From the NCBI GenBank assembly GCA_012295275.1, contig CM022672.1:15858125-15922124 (forward strand): DNA of 64,000 nucleotides, given 5' to 3'. Both the position numbers and the translations under genes were made by a program. The DNA is from Chrysomallon squamiferum (lineage: Eukaryota > Mollusca > Gastropoda > Neomphalida > Peltospiridae). The notes beneath the pieces are model-generated. The model was given only the letters and a program-made list of their open reading frames with translations, ran no database searches and was not told where the DNA came from. Shown here piece by piece: positions 46,336 through 59,396 of the stretch. The stretch's first letter is position 1. Every line of letters begins with the position of its first letter.

Positions 46336-47407
46336 ACTAGTACAACTAATGCAGCTATTATTACTATTAATACTAACACCAGTATTAAAACAATAACAAC
46401 GACTTCTAATACTACTAAGAGTAATGCAAAAGAATGAATTTATGAAAACCTGAGTAGCAGAGAGATGTGACATCAAGGAGAACTGAAAACAAGCGTGGAC
46501 AGTTCAGTGGTAGATGATGATACAATTCATCTACAGCTTAATAATACAATTCATGTCATGTGGTTATTACTTTTATTTTACATCGATTATTTCAAAACAG
46601 AACATTCCCCTGAGCTGGACCTTAGTGATGTCTGTGCCTGTTATATGATAACAGTACCACAACAACTTACAGCGACATGTCAGGGTATTCCTGCGATTCA
46701 AAGCAGTATGTTTCACGTGCACCTTTCTGACTAACATGACAGCGCATACCAGTTTATTTTATTTGGCAGGTCGTGGAGCACTAGGTGGAACGGGTTTTTA
46801 CGGAAAGAAGCAAACCAGTGTGATAAATAGTATTCTGTATTTATTAATAATTAATTTTTACGGGATTTAGTTTTTGATTTTTGTAGGTACATTGTTTTTT
46901 TGTTGTTTTTTCGCTTCTATTCTGAATTTTCTGAAAGTAATCATAGTATAATTAAAATCTATAATTAACTGTCAAATGTTTTGGAAACTGAGAACGGGAT
47001 TACGATTTATTATTTAGCATACTTTTTTTTATCAGAGAAATGTTAAAGTTTTAAAGTCGTGCACCTAATTTTTCTGTTTGAGACAGAAATACTAATGGAA
47101 AAAAAGAAAGAGAAAATATATAGTCGTTGTTTTAAAGTACCGAAATTAGGAAGGAGAATATTAGAAACAAATAATATTATTTTATGTAACCAAATAATTA
47201 TAAACTTCTGAATCATACCACCAATTATGTTCTGCAGCAGGATACTGAACATTTCAAGTAAAATCGGCCGTTTTTCCGAAAATACATTTCTTGATTAATC
47301 GTAAAATATTTCAACCAATGAAAGAACGGTGTACAATTCTTATCTCTCTTCCTCTGTACTCTATTACGCAATTAAATATAATATGCAAGAGATGTAATCG
47401 TAAACTG

Positions 47408-47448
<41 letters not shown>

Positions 47449-49440
47449 AAAGAAGAGAAAAACATTATCTAGCTTTATTTTAATTTAAACAGGTATGACA
47501 TGAAATGAACTTTTTCTTTTCTTCTTCTTCAGTAGAGATATCTGGAAGCAGTCTTCTTAGCGTTAAAGGGTAGTTGATACAGTTCGACAGACGTAGAAAC
47601 GGCTGGCTTTACTTCCGAGAATATTGTAATGTTGTGTGGTTAGTTTTATTTACGTGCAAGGATGCTTTCCGTAATAAAATTATATGTTAAGATAATGAAA
47701 GTAGTTATCTTTAGCTGTTGAGTGCAACTCTCTTTTTCGCATTTTTATTTTTTTTACATTCTTTATGTAGATGTACGAATGGTTGTAAATTTACAATGCG
47801 TATTTTTATTTTTGTCTATCGGTCAGTATGTTATTATATGTATATAAGTATGTATGTATGTACTAATAATATCTACCTGTATATGTATATCTCTATTCCT
47901 CAGTATATATATATTTCTATATATCTGTCTCTCTCTGTCTCTCTGTCTACATCTTTGCTGAAATCTGTCTATCTTTCTATCAACACATCTAATTAATATT
48001 AAGAAGAAAATCTCTTTGTAATTAATATTAAACTAAGACAGACCTCGTTTTTATGTCTCTTTTCTTACATCGTAATTTCCACCAGTTACAAAACACCTGT
48101 GTTGTAAAGATGAGCACACGCGAAGAAAAGAACAACAACAACAAAATCAGTTTTCATTTACCTATTACTATTCATGAGTGTCAGTATGTCTTCCCTACCT
48201 TTTTAATCTATCAGTACTAGTATATGTATTTATTACTGTCAGATCCTTCTGCTTCAGTCTTTTTTCTTTTTTTTTTATTATTATTATAAATTGTATGTTG
48301 GGATGATAATCTGTCCTGAACCTAGAACAAAATAAATTATACTACCGGATGATTAAAATTATTTTCGGAGTGTGCGGGGATTCGACGCTTGCACGTGTGT
48401 GTTTGTCATATGTTTGATCGTTTATGACTATGTGAATGTGATGCGGCTATGAAGTCCAATCACTCCAAAAATGTTGACTTTACTTTGGCAGATCATAATG
48501 ACTTAGCTGAATGTCTTTATACCAACATCAGTTATTACTTCTTTTCTTCTTCTTCTTCTTCTTTTTTTTTTTTTTTTTACCTAATTTTCAGATATAGTCA
48601 AGAATATGGCATCAGGTTAAAATAACTAAATAATTAAATAATTAAAAATTTTAAATTTTAAAAAGTCTTGTAGTTGCATTCCTGGTGTTCAGGTTGGATG
48701 GTCAGTTTTGTTTGGTCAGTCGTCAGAATAACTCCAGCTAATACTACAGTTTGCATTGTTCCTGGTCCTCAGTCATTTTTAGGATGATACTCTATATATA
48801 TTTATATATATTAAATATACTCATATTAAATCTAGCATAAAATTTTCTGAATACTCAATGAAATCATAACTGCAACGAAATCAGTTAGCTAAAACTGTTT
48901 TGAAAATCAGCCACAAAAAAAAAAAGGAACTCGTTTTCAAACGTCTTCGAAAAAAGAAACACGCATTTGTTTAAAAAATTAATTATGTATCGGTACAAAA
49001 TAAAACGTTCCGAAGCAGTAATTTCTTTCACTCGTCAGTCACATAAAACTGAAGAAACTGTGGATAAAAATATAGAAATAATGATTAAAACGAAACGAAA
49101 AAATACAACAACGAGTGAATTCTTTATTAACTGTTTCCAATGGCTTTAATCCTTAATAAAGAATGTCAAGAAGCTACAAATAAAATAAAACGTAGCGTTA
49201 AAAACTTTTGTTTGTTTTGTCAATAGCAATCCTTTGAGATTTGTCAATTTTAAATTCTCCCTGGGACCTACCTGGAACTCTGACTTGAAATAAATGGAAT
49301 TTTAATTCTTTTGGGAATTTACCTACATACATTAAAGTTGTTCGTGTTAATTGTGAATTCTTTCTCGACGACAACAAGGGTATTTTTCTCATAATTGTAT
49401 TGACGTTGGACATTATAACGTTATAAAATGCCATTAGTTA
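46336..49440. other. gene-free stretch with scattered microsatellites
   Basis: No recognisable protein. It includes a 36-base poly-A at 47411-47446, a tatg-rich patch at 47835-47865 and (CTT)n near 48542-48562. The frame at 46495-46734 on + has no family features. Confidence 0.55.
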
Positions 49441-49449
49441 AAGTCTCGC

Positions 49450-49455
49450 AAATTT

Positions 49456-49490
<35 letters not shown>

Positions 49491-49635
49491 TTATTATTAT
49501 TTTTATTTTTTATTTTTATTTTTATTTTTATTTTTTATTTTTATAATTTATTTTTATTTTTTAAATTCTTTTTTATTTTTTTATTTTTATTTATATTTTT
49601 ATTTTTATTTTTTATTTTTATTTTTATTTTTTTTT
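49450..49635. repeat. (TTTA)n and (TTTTTA)n low-complexity block
   Basis: Pure ttta tetramers to about 49490, then irregular tttttat units to 49635. Confidence 0.97.
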
Positions 49636-49744
49636 CATTAATCCTCAGCTAATTATCATATTATTACTTAATGCTTCATTCTTCATTTGACCAGCATGAC
49701 ATACAATGCTGAAATATGTCTAGCTGCCAGTGTTCAGAATGGTA

Positions 49745-50720
49745 TAATACCATCAATAGGAATAATAAGAAAATATTGTCAAAAGGAGTAATAACAATAC
49801 ATTTAAAATATGTACTATAAGAAGTAATGATAAAAAAGGACTGACAGAAGGAATAATAAAAAAAGACTGTCAGAAGAAATAATAAGGAAAGCGTGTCAGA
49901 AGAAATAAAAAGAAAAAAAACTGTCAGAAGAAATAAAAAGAAAAGACTGTCAGAAGAAATGTTAAGGAAAGCGTGTCAGAAGAAATAAAAAGAAAAGACT
50001 GTCAGAAGAAATAAAAAAAAAAGACTGTCAGAAGAAATTAAAAAAAAAGACTGTCAGAAGAAATAAAAAAAAAGACTGTCAGAAGAAATAATAAGGAAAG
50101 CGTGTCAGAAGAAATAAAAAGAAAAAACTGTCAGAAGAAATAATAAGAAATAATTTTAAGAAGGAATAATAAGAAAAGACTGTAAGGAAGAGTAAAAACC
50201 AAAACGAAAACTGTTAGAACTGACTAAAGGAATAATAAATTTATAATTCAGAAATCGAAAAATAGAATGTATTTATTATACGACTGTCTAAAAAAAAAAA
50301 TACAAAACAAAAAAAAAGGATTGTCAGAGCCCCAAAGCCCAGCAACATTAGAATAACAATGTCTAAACGAAAATCAAAATAAAATCGTAGAAAAAGAACA
50401 GGAAATAAAAACATCTGTAAAGGAAAAGTAAAATACGATTGTCAAAGGAATTAGTAAAATAAGATTATTAGAACGTAAAAAGTAAATAAATATCGTCTGA
50501 AGAAATGGTTAAGTTAATTAACTCTGCCAGGGAAGCTGGTAAAATAAGATTGGCAGAAGGAATAGAAAAATAAGTACAGGAAGGAGTAGAACATATGATC
50601 GTCTGTAGGAATAGTAAAAAAAAAGATGGTATCAAGGAAGGTAAAATTCCATCTGAATCAATTTTAAAATAATATTGTCAGATAGTATGGTAAAATAACA
50701 ATGCTAAAAGGAATAGAAAA
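49745..50720. repeat. long degenerate minisatellite with a ctgtcagaagaaata core
   Basis: Units of about 25-30 bases repeat the order (a)ctgtcagaagaaata(a), an A-rich spacer, then gaaaag or ggaaagcg. They are clear from about 49840 to 50160 (a dozen or more copies) and become eroded toward 50720, where only traces like gtc(a)gaag.aat.gtaaaata persist. A second unit type with ggaaagcgtgtcagaag recurs at intervals, giving a higher-order pattern. Confidence 0.85.
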
Positions 50721-50879
50721 ACCCATACATAGATGTAAAACAGATCAGAGATAAAATAAAACAAAGTAGACGAAGTATTTATCTTCTGCCCACTGGTAAT
50801 TTCTTAACAAGAACAAAGTATTAAAGTCCTTACTATGATAAAATTTAAAACGTATTTTAAATTGAAATAAAAAAGCTTA

Positions 50880-50881
<2 letters not shown>

Positions 50882-50919
<38 letters not shown>
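50882..50919. repeat. (CA)n microsatellite
   Basis: A pure ca tract of about 36 bases. Confidence 0.97.
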
Positions 50920-50925
<6 letters not shown>

Positions 50926-51239
50926 CGTACATATATACTAAATTACAGATACACAAAAAATTACTTTTAACTGTTCCAAATAAAAATATAAATAAAAAAC
51001 ATCATACTGTAAATTACAAACAAACAAAAGAAAAACATTTTAGTAATTTCTATTTAAAAAACCCAGAAACATCCAGATTTTGCAAAATCTAAACGACTTA
51101 TTAGCAAAAACAAGAAGATTTAATTTAATCAAATAATGTGTTTGAAAACCGCTCTGTTATTTCAGTATGAATTTAATTTTAATTATTTAAAAAAAAAAAA
51201 AAAAAAAAAAAAAATAAAAATAAAAATAAGAAAGGAAAA

Positions 51240-51640
51240 AGTCGTCATTCTTCGATATGAATACAGTTCTGCGTACAGTTTTACGACGCACTCTTCAAAC
51301 GAATGACACTTAAAGTTAAGACAAGTATTTCTGCTCGGAGTTTAACGAACTGCTACCAGGGTACAGCTATGTTTTATTGCCACAAGCCACTGTGATGTCT
51401 GTTGCTTCATTGCTACGCCGTACCGCGCCACCCCGATCTTATCGCGTAGGCTTCAATTTATGTCGTAGTTTGACGCGATGTGCTGGAAAAACGCAATCGT
51501 TACGAAGATTCGTGACGAAACTGCTTCAATAATTCAACAGAACCCGATCTACAGGGCTGTTTCGTTGTCACCTTTTTTCCATTGTCGGGTGTTAATGGGC
51601 CTGTTTGGTTCGTGCGACAGTGACCTCTAACTTCTGTTTT
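51240..51640. promoter_or_regulatory. CpG-rich repeat-free island
   Basis: This 400-base stretch has many CpGs (gctacgccgtaccgcg, cttatcgcgtagg, gttcgtgcgacag among others), while the flanking kilobases have few. There is no long open frame. It begins 25 bases after a poly-A and ends before gaca repeats. It is a candidate promoter, enhancer or decayed gene piece. Confidence 0.4.
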
Positions 51641-51669
51641 ATAGTGAGACAAGAGAAAGTGGAACAGAA

Positions 51670-51698
51670 TAGACAGACAGACAGACAGACAGACAGTC
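51670..51698. repeat. (GACA)n microsatellite
   Basis: Six to seven gaca/caga units. Confidence 0.9.
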
Positions 51699-51883
51699 AG
51701 AGAGTTTATAGAGTGAAGATTTACGGTTTTCGTTTTAAGAGAATTGTTTTGTGTTAAGAAAAAAAAACACCAAAAATGTTCCAGAAAGGTCTAAAGTTAT
51801 TGAAATAAAATTCAATTTATATAAAGAGGTGTATGTTTGTATGTATATTATTTCATATGTATATATATAACAAATTACAGGTA

Positions 51884-51925
<42 letters not shown>
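51884..51925. repeat. poly-A plus (TA)n
   Basis: About 18 A followed by an alternating ta tract. Confidence 0.95.
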
Positions 51926-51935
<10 letters not shown>

Positions 51936-52009
51936 TAAAATCTCTTTTCTTCGAACGTTATTTGTTGTTGTTGTTGTTTTGTTGTTGTTCTCTCTTTTTT
52001 ATAGATGAT

Positions 52010-52016
<7 letters not shown>

Positions 52017-52080
<64 letters not shown>
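52017..52080. repeat. (CT)n microsatellite
   Basis: An uninterrupted ct tract of about 62 bases. The complementary (GA)n lies 400 bases away at 52477-52559. Confidence 0.98.
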
Positions 52081-52082
<2 letters not shown>

Positions 52083-52472
52083 TTTGTCCTTGTCAATTCA
52101 CATCATCATCATCTAATCGCTATCTGGAATTTACTTCATCTACACTTCACAGTACGATTTTATAACGAAATAAACAAAGATAGGCATCGATCTTTATCAA
52201 CACTCCAATAACTCCGCAAACTTCTCGTAGAGGCTGTAGATCACACATGGTCAGTTTCTTCTCAGCATTTCTGTGTCCCTGTTTATTTTATTGAAACAAA
52301 AATCATTAACATTTTAAAATGCAAGCAGACATTTGATGTAAATACTTAATCATCCACGGTTAATTAATTATGACGGCAAGTCGCTTCAGCCAAATCCACG
52401 CGGGACGTCAGCACTGTTGTTTACCATGTTGTAATCGTGATGTCCGAGGTATGGGAATAATGTTTTGTGTGC

Positions 52473-52476
<4 letters not shown>

Positions 52477-52559
<83 letters not shown>
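52477..52559. repeat. (GA)n microsatellite
   Basis: An uninterrupted ga tract of about 80 bases. With the (CT)n at 52017-52080 it forms a long inverted repeat. Confidence 0.98.
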
Positions 52560-52564
<5 letters not shown>

Positions 52565-52639
52565 GTGTTGTAACTCACAAAAACAAAGATGTGCTCTGAC
52601 TTGCTAGATTTTCTTTTATTTATCACCATCACCACCAAT

Positions 52640-53950
52640 ACTGCTACGTCTACTAATACAAGTAGTAGCTACTTTTACTACTGCTGCTACTACTACTACT
52701 GCTGTACTCATGCGTACACATTCACGTCAGATTCTTCATTTTGACATAGCCATGTGCGCGCGCTTATTTTTCTCTGCATGCTTTATTATTATACTTGTAT
52801 ATTATTATCATCATCATCATCATCATCTTCATCATTATCATCATTATTTATTATCGTTACTTTTTTATTATTATTATTACATCTGTTTCAGTCTAAAACG
52901 CAAAAATAATTGTTTTCTTTTATACGTAAGCGTGTATTACAAAGGCAGATGTATGTTCATTTCTATAAATGTTAACTCACGTGAATTTTGAATCTTTAGC
53001 AAGTAACACTATCCATCCAAAGTGAACGTATTTTATTTATTTATTTAAATTTCAATTAATTAATTTTATTTTGTTTATGTACTTATGTACTTTGTTTATA
53101 TATAAATTTAATTAATTAAACTAAAGATAAAATAATAATCCATATATATATATATATATATGAATGACTAAACGAAATGAAATAAGCGAACTAAAATTTA
53201 ATCAATAAATAAATGTACTGTATATATTTCAGGATATATTATTACTGTTTATACGGACAGGGTAAAATACTGAACTTACTGTTGCTGTGGTTGTTATAAT
53301 TATTATTGTTTTTATTTTTGTTTTCTTCTCAAATTTAAATTAAGCATACTACTTAATCTTATTTATTTATTTAATTATTTATATGCTTGTTTGCTCGTTT
53401 GTTTTTTATTCGTTTCTTTCTTTCTCATTTATTTTATTTTACTTTATTTTTATTTATTTTATGTTATGTTAAATTATATTATGCTATGTTTTGCTATTTT
53501 ATTTTATATTTCTTCATTTTATTTTACTTTTATTTTTATTTTATTTTTATTTCATTTCATTTATTTAAAACACACAATTATTAATGTTTTTATTACTCAA
53601 ATTATTTTATTTAAAATGTTTCAACAGAAAATGATCATCAGCAATTTAACAACAAAAACATTTTAACATTGAGAAATAAATATATAACTCTTTAGTAATG
53701 AATGAATTTTCAGCTTCGTTATTTATTTATTTGTTTGTTTGTTTGTTTGATTAACTGATTGACTGAGTGACAGACTGATTGTTCATTTATTTGTTTGAAT
53801 GTTAGTAATAGCAACTACTACTACCACTACTACTACTACTACTACTACTAAAAATAATAATAACAACAATATTAAATACTTTCAAATAAATAATTATTTA
53901 TTTAGTATTATTTATTTTTTAAAGATATTTAATCCATAACAGAATGAGAG

Positions 53951-53983
<33 letters not shown>

Positions 53984-54023
53984 AAAATAAACATCAAAGT
54001 AATAACAAATTTTTTAATAATAA

Positions 54024-54054
<31 letters not shown>

Positions 54055-54554
54055 ATTTAATTAATTAAATACACTAAAAAGAAAATAATAAACTATTTTT
54101 TTACGAGGCTTCTTTTTCTTCTAATTTATATCGTAACTCTAGAAATGGTTATAAAAAAAAAAAAAAATAAATAAAAAGAAAAAAATGTTTTTTTTCTTCT
54201 AACAAGTAAAAAAACAGCTTTTGTTGGTTTGACATTTTTGTTACAAAGCGAGCTCATTGTACTCAAAATGACAGCGATGATAGCGCCAATACACCGTGTT
54301 GTATATGAATAATGCACGCACTGAATAATAATAATAATTATATATACAAGAAGAAAAAAGGGGAAAAAGAGAACAAGAAAACATTTAGGAAGCTTACGTT
54401 ACATTCATTTTTTTTTTTTTTTTTTTTACAAAGAATTTATTTATTTATTTATTTATGTATTTATTTATTTATATATTTTTATCTATTTATTTTAAATTTA
54501 TATATTGTATTTAATTTTATTTAAACTGTCTTAATATTATTATTACATTATTAC

Positions 54555-54591
<37 letters not shown>

Positions 54592-54600
54592 TTTATTATA
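52640..54600. other. gene-free, triplet- and tetranucleotide-rich stretch
   Basis: (ATC)n at 52808-52850, ttta and attt tracts at 53030-53050 and 53440-53560, (CTA)n at 53816-53850, poly-A at 53948-53981, (AAAT)n at 54022-54058, (TTTA)n at 54436-54490 and (ATT)n at 54556-54595. No protein is recognised. Confidence 0.65.
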
Positions 54601-54939
54601 ATTATTATTATTAAAAGAATAAAAATATGTATTTAAGTCATTTATTATAATAATATTATTAAGAAAATAAATTATACTAATTAAAAGAAATAAAACATGC
54701 GGCGGCCGAATCAGGATGTGGGTAATTGTTCGGTGTGCAAATAAAAAGAATCTGACTCTTTATATTTGAGGCTTTTCATTTTATTTTTCATTTGGTTTTT
54801 TTTTTTTTTAAATGTTATTTTGTGAAGCTGAATTAACGCACGGTTCACATTCGTAACTCTGCCGTCATTCACTTGAGTAACGTTATCACCGGCTCGTAAG
54901 TTTCAGCTACATTTTCATTTATCATCATCATCATCAAGA

Positions 54940-55302
54940 TCATCTTCATTATTATTATTATTATTATTGTTATTATTATTATAATTATTATTATTAATGT
55001 TGTTGTTATTATCACCAATATCGTCATAATATATACAATTTTTCTTAATTAACATGGAGATTATTTGTATTTATAGAAATTCTAACATAGTTTATATTAT
55101 AATTGCATTATTATTATTATTGTTATTATTATTATTATTATTATTGCTGCTATTACTGTTTTTGTTATTACTGCTGATATTACTGTTTTTGTTATTACTG
55201 CTGATATTACTGTTATTGTTACTATTCTTATTGTTATCATTATTGCTATTATTGCTGTTGTTGTTGTTATTATTATTGCTATTATTACTATTGTTGTTGC
55301 GG

Positions 55303-55337
<35 letters not shown>

Positions 55338-55345
55338 GCAGTACA
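54940..55345. repeat. (ATT)n/(GCT)n/(GTT)n triplet-repeat block
   Basis: Long imperfect att triplets interspersed with gct and gtt triplets. They create a spurious poly-Leu frame on + and poly-Asn on -. Confidence 0.95.
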
Positions 55346-55814
55346 AATTACGACGTTGGTGATGGTGGTAGTAGTAGTTATTCTTCCAATTGATGTCATT
55401 GTCGTTATTATATTCGTTTTGTCATTTTATTATAATCATCACCTTTATTATTATAAAGAAAACTGCTATGCACATTGCGTATTTTCTAAATTTATTTGTT
55501 GTTGTTTTTTGTTACAAAAATCATTTATAATTTTTATTTCTTCTTTTTTTGTTTACTCAAGTCATTTTACTTCGCACTGACGTACATGCAGTGATGCTAC
55601 ATTTTAAAGTTTTAAAACATCGTATGAATGATACATTAAATATAATTATTAATTTCACGCTGTTACATGAACAATTTAATTATCATATTTTGCGAATAAA
55701 GGTCATTACGTAAATTAATTATGACTGCATTTAAAATCCGAAAATTATCTTTTTACCCGTTTCAGTTTTCTTTAACAATTAAACAGCGTGTTATAAAAAT
55801 ATGAATTTATAATT

Positions 55815-55818
55815 TAAA

Positions 55819-55866
<48 letters not shown>
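55815..55866. repeat. (AAT)n microsatellite
   Basis: About 15 aat units. Other arrays occur at 56352-56404 ((CAA)n then (TAA)n) and 56941-56990. Confidence 0.96.
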
Positions 55867-55868
<2 letters not shown>

Positions 55869-56351
55869 GCTACAATTTATTGTGTAAGTTGTTATTTATT
55901 TATTTTTTCCTTACTTACTTTATTTTTTTATTTTTTTATTGTTGTGTGTGTGTATTTTTTAAAATAATATTTTCTATTACGTTTTTTTTTTTTTTGTTTT
56001 TTAAAATTTGAAAAATACTGATCTTTTGAACATTTTATTAGTAAAATTTATTTATTTGTTTTTAAATATTATTATTAGATTTTTTAATTTAATTTAATTT
56101 CCTTTGAAATAATAATTTATCTTCCATATTATTTAAAAAAAAAAAAAAAAAAAAACGAAAGAAAAACAATTCTATTAATAAACAATTGAATAAAACTATA
56201 TTTAATTAAAATACCATACAATCTATAGTTCTGATAAAATAATAAATGTTTTGTCTTGTTTAATAAACACTTTAGTAAAATATTTGCAAAATACAAATAG
56301 TTTTATTTAATGCAATGAAGAAAAAATGATAATTTTATTTTTATTTTTGAC

Positions 56352-56404
56352 ACAACAACAACAACAACAACAACAACAATAATAATAATAATAATAATAA
56401 TAAT
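56352..56404. repeat. (CAA)n(TAA)n microsatellite
   Basis: Nine caa units followed by eight taa units, the same junction seen at 62156-62248. Confidence 0.96.
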
Positions 56405-56940
56405 ATATGCACTGCAGTTTAATTTACAGCAATAATCATAAATAATAGAGAAGTATGTTATGTCTTTCAGCTTATTTTTAAAATACACGTTATTAAAATA
56501 CCCTAAACATTGTACAGTGTTTCAACTAAGTTATAAGCATTACGAAAAAATATAATTATACATATTTTTAATTTAATCATTTTTTTTTTTTAAATTTAAT
56601 TTAATTTAATTTAATTTTATGTTTTAGAATTAGTACGTATTAAAGAAAAAAGAGCAATAACAGTAATATCAGTAACAATAACCATAACAATAAATACAAA
56701 TATAACAACAACAACGATAATAATATGTAGTTGTAGTAATGATAGTTGTTGTAGTTATTGCCGAAGTGGTAGAATGTAGCTGTTACAGCTGTTGTTGTCG
56801 AAGTTTTAATAGTAGTAACATTTTAATTGTTTAAAGAAAAAATCAAATAGAATTAAAAACATTAAAAAACAACAACAATTAAACAATTAAACAGCGTGTT
56901 TGGCAGTTATAAAAATATGAATTTATAATTTAAAAATGTA

Positions 56941-56981
<41 letters not shown>

Positions 56982-56990
56982 TTAATAATA
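56941..56990. repeat. (AAT)n microsatellite
   Basis: About 15 aat units, ending just before the tRNA-like remnant. Confidence 0.95.
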
Positions 56991-56992
56991 AG

Positions 56993-57030
56993 ATTTCCAC
57001 TAACGGGAATCGAACCTCCGACCATGGTAT
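56993..57030 (-). other. tRNA-like T-arm remnant
   Basis: The minus strand reads GGAGGTTCGATTCCCG, an exact RNA polymerase III B box (GGTTCGANTCC) as in tRNA T-arms, followed by GTTAGTGGAAAT where an acceptor strand would be. The T stem pairs poorly and no D-arm or anticodon arm precedes it. It is a tRNA fragment or a tRNA-derived SINE remnant next to an (AAT)n tract. Confidence 0.4.
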
Positions 57031-57990
57031 AATTAAACATCAATTTAAAAACGGGTAATTTATGAAGGCGTCTTGTGTGTATGACGCAGAGGGTTTCCGC
57101 GGAGAGAGACAGAAACAGTTATGTTGTATTAATTAGTTTATTTCTGGGAGTATGACGTCACGTCAGACATGCGTAAAGGCTGTATTCCAAAAAAAAAAAA
57201 AAAAAAAAAACGAAGAAAAAGAAACACACTGTCATTGCTGGCTGGCTGCATCTATTCATCAATTAATTACCATTTCTTTTGTTTAAAACCTAATTTCTCT
57301 TAAATCCATCTATAAAATACAGACAATGACGTATTCCTCAGGAGGCAAGAGGTAAATAATAATAATAATAATAATAATAACAATATACAAAAGCAAAATG
57401 ATTGAATGAATTAATTAATGTACGAAAGAATGAATGAAAGAAAGAAAGAATAAAGAAAGAAGGAAGAAAGTTATTAACGAACCTACGAATGAAGAAAAGA
57501 AGTAAGGAATGAATGAATATTCGCTTATTTCAATGTTAACTGCTACTTGGTATCAAATATGCTTATATTGCTGAAGTCGTTATTTTTTTTATTTATTTGG
57601 TTCTTTTCGCATAACGAAGACTTTTAGAACGCAAACAATCGCCAGTACTCTCTGTATTAGTCTCACAAACAGTCAGCACATACCATAACTGTGAGGCTTT
57701 GCTGGAACGGGAAATTGTCTGATTGTCGTAATAAGAAAAATTAAGGAAAATTAAAAAAATAAAAATAATAATAATGAAAAATAAAAATAATAATAAAACA
57801 ATTATACTGAAATTAAAATAATATGGGATTTTAAATAGATTTACGATTAAAAAGCAAGACATCAAAGGGAATGTGTATCTGCATATGTAAGAAAACAAGT
57901 AAATACTGAAGTTTGTTAATAAATACTAAAACAAACGAATAAAAGAAACTGGGATTGAAAATAATTCTTATTTATTTATTTATTGTTTAT
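57031..57990. other. gene-free stretch
   Basis: It holds a poly-A near 57190-57210, (AAT)n at 57356-57380, gaat/gaaa purine repeats at 57425-57475 and AT-rich filler. No protein is seen. Confidence 0.55.
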
Positions 57991-58004
57991 TGTGGAAGGG
58001 TAAA

Positions 58005-58006
<2 letters not shown>

Positions 58007-58039
<33 letters not shown>

Positions 58040-58260
58040 CATATGCATGTATGTATGTATTTAGGTATGCATGTATAAATTCGTTCGTAATAAAACACAC
58101 ACGTACATACATACATACATACACACATGTAAACAGATATATGCAACATAAACATACATAAAAACATAGAAACATACACACGCACATTTTTATATATATA
58201 TATATACAAACAAACAAACATACATACATACATACATACATACATACAAACACACACATA
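58007..58260. repeat. (CA)/(CATA)/(CAAA) compound microsatellite
   Basis: (CA)n at 58007-58038, then gtat and cata blocks, (TA)n at 58192-58204 and catacata to 58250. Confidence 0.95.
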
Positions 58261-58819
58261 TGAAGAATGAACAAAATATAAAAAACAAGGACAGAGCAGA
58301 ATAAATTAAAACTCTATTCGTACCCCCGCAAAAAAAATAAACCCACCGTATTTCTAAATCTGATATTTTATTTCTTCCCGCAATTAAAAGGAAATAAATC
58401 TGAAGAAATATATAAATCTTTAAAAACAGAAAAAAAGAAGTAAAGAATGAAAAACAGAAACATAAAAGACTAAATGCACTATATTGGATATGTATATGTA
58501 ATCATATTATTATTCTCGCAGAACCTGTAACTTTGAGCAGCGGGCAAAGTTCAGTGAGTCCGTTTTACATTGGTTCCAGATGCTGTGAATATATTTTCCA
58601 TTGAGAAACTCTTGGAACTTAAGTACTTTTGCAGGAACAACATAGAGCTTATTATAGAGTAAGAAAGAAAAAAAAAAAAAAAATGTTTCAATATTTTAGA
58701 AACATAAAATATACAGAAAAAAAAAAAAAAAAAAAAAGGGAGGATGCCAGTGTGAATGTTTGTAGCGGAATTTTGGTAATATATGGTTCGATAGACGTCG
58801 CTGAAATTCCGAAAGAGAA

Positions 58820-58829
58820 TAGTGTGTGT

Positions 58830-58885
<56 letters not shown>

Positions 58886-59017
58886 CTGTATGTGTCTTTG
58901 TGTGTGTGTGTCTGTATGTGTGTGTGTGTGTGTATGTCTGTATGTGTCTTTTGTGTGTGTGTGTGTATGTGTCTGTATGTGTCTTTGTGTGTGTGTGTAT
59001 GTGTCTGTATTTGTCTT

Positions 59018-59050
<33 letters not shown>

Positions 59051-59131
59051 CTGTATGTGTCTTTGTGTGTGTGTATGTGTCTGTATGTGTCTTTGTGTGT
59101 GCGTGTCTGTATGTGTGTGTGTGTGTGTGTA
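58820..59131. repeat. (TG)n with higher-order tgtgtctgtatgtgtcttt unit
   Basis: About 310 bases of tg repeats in which the phrase tgtatgtgtctttgtg recurs every 35-60 bases. This produces spurious Cys-Val frames on +. Confidence 0.96.
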
Positions 59132-59282
59132 CAGCTGACTCTGTGAAAACCAGCCTTTGACTAATCAGGATTTCTGTATAAACCGGAACAATTTCAAAGT
59201 CCTGTCAAGCTATCCATTAATCTATTACGAACAAAACCTTGCCCAATGCGGATGTAAATTCCAGAACAAAACAACAGTGACA

Positions 59283-59396
59283 TATGTATGTATGTATACA
59301 AGTATATATGTATATATATGTGTGCGTGTGGATATATATATATTAGAAACATAAAATACAGAACAATTATATATATATGTGTGTGTGTGTGTGTGA
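59283..59396. repeat. (GTAT)/(TA)/(TG) microsatellites
   Basis: Three short arrays separated by unique sequence. Confidence 0.88.

Noticed and set aside
55054-55399. Poly-Leu frame on + and poly-Asn frame on -
   Set aside because: Produced by imperfect ATT/GCT/GTT triplet repeats; no flanking gene structure.
58629-59160. Long + strand frames rich in Cys and Val
   Set aside because: They are translations of a (TG)n microsatellite, open in several frames at once.
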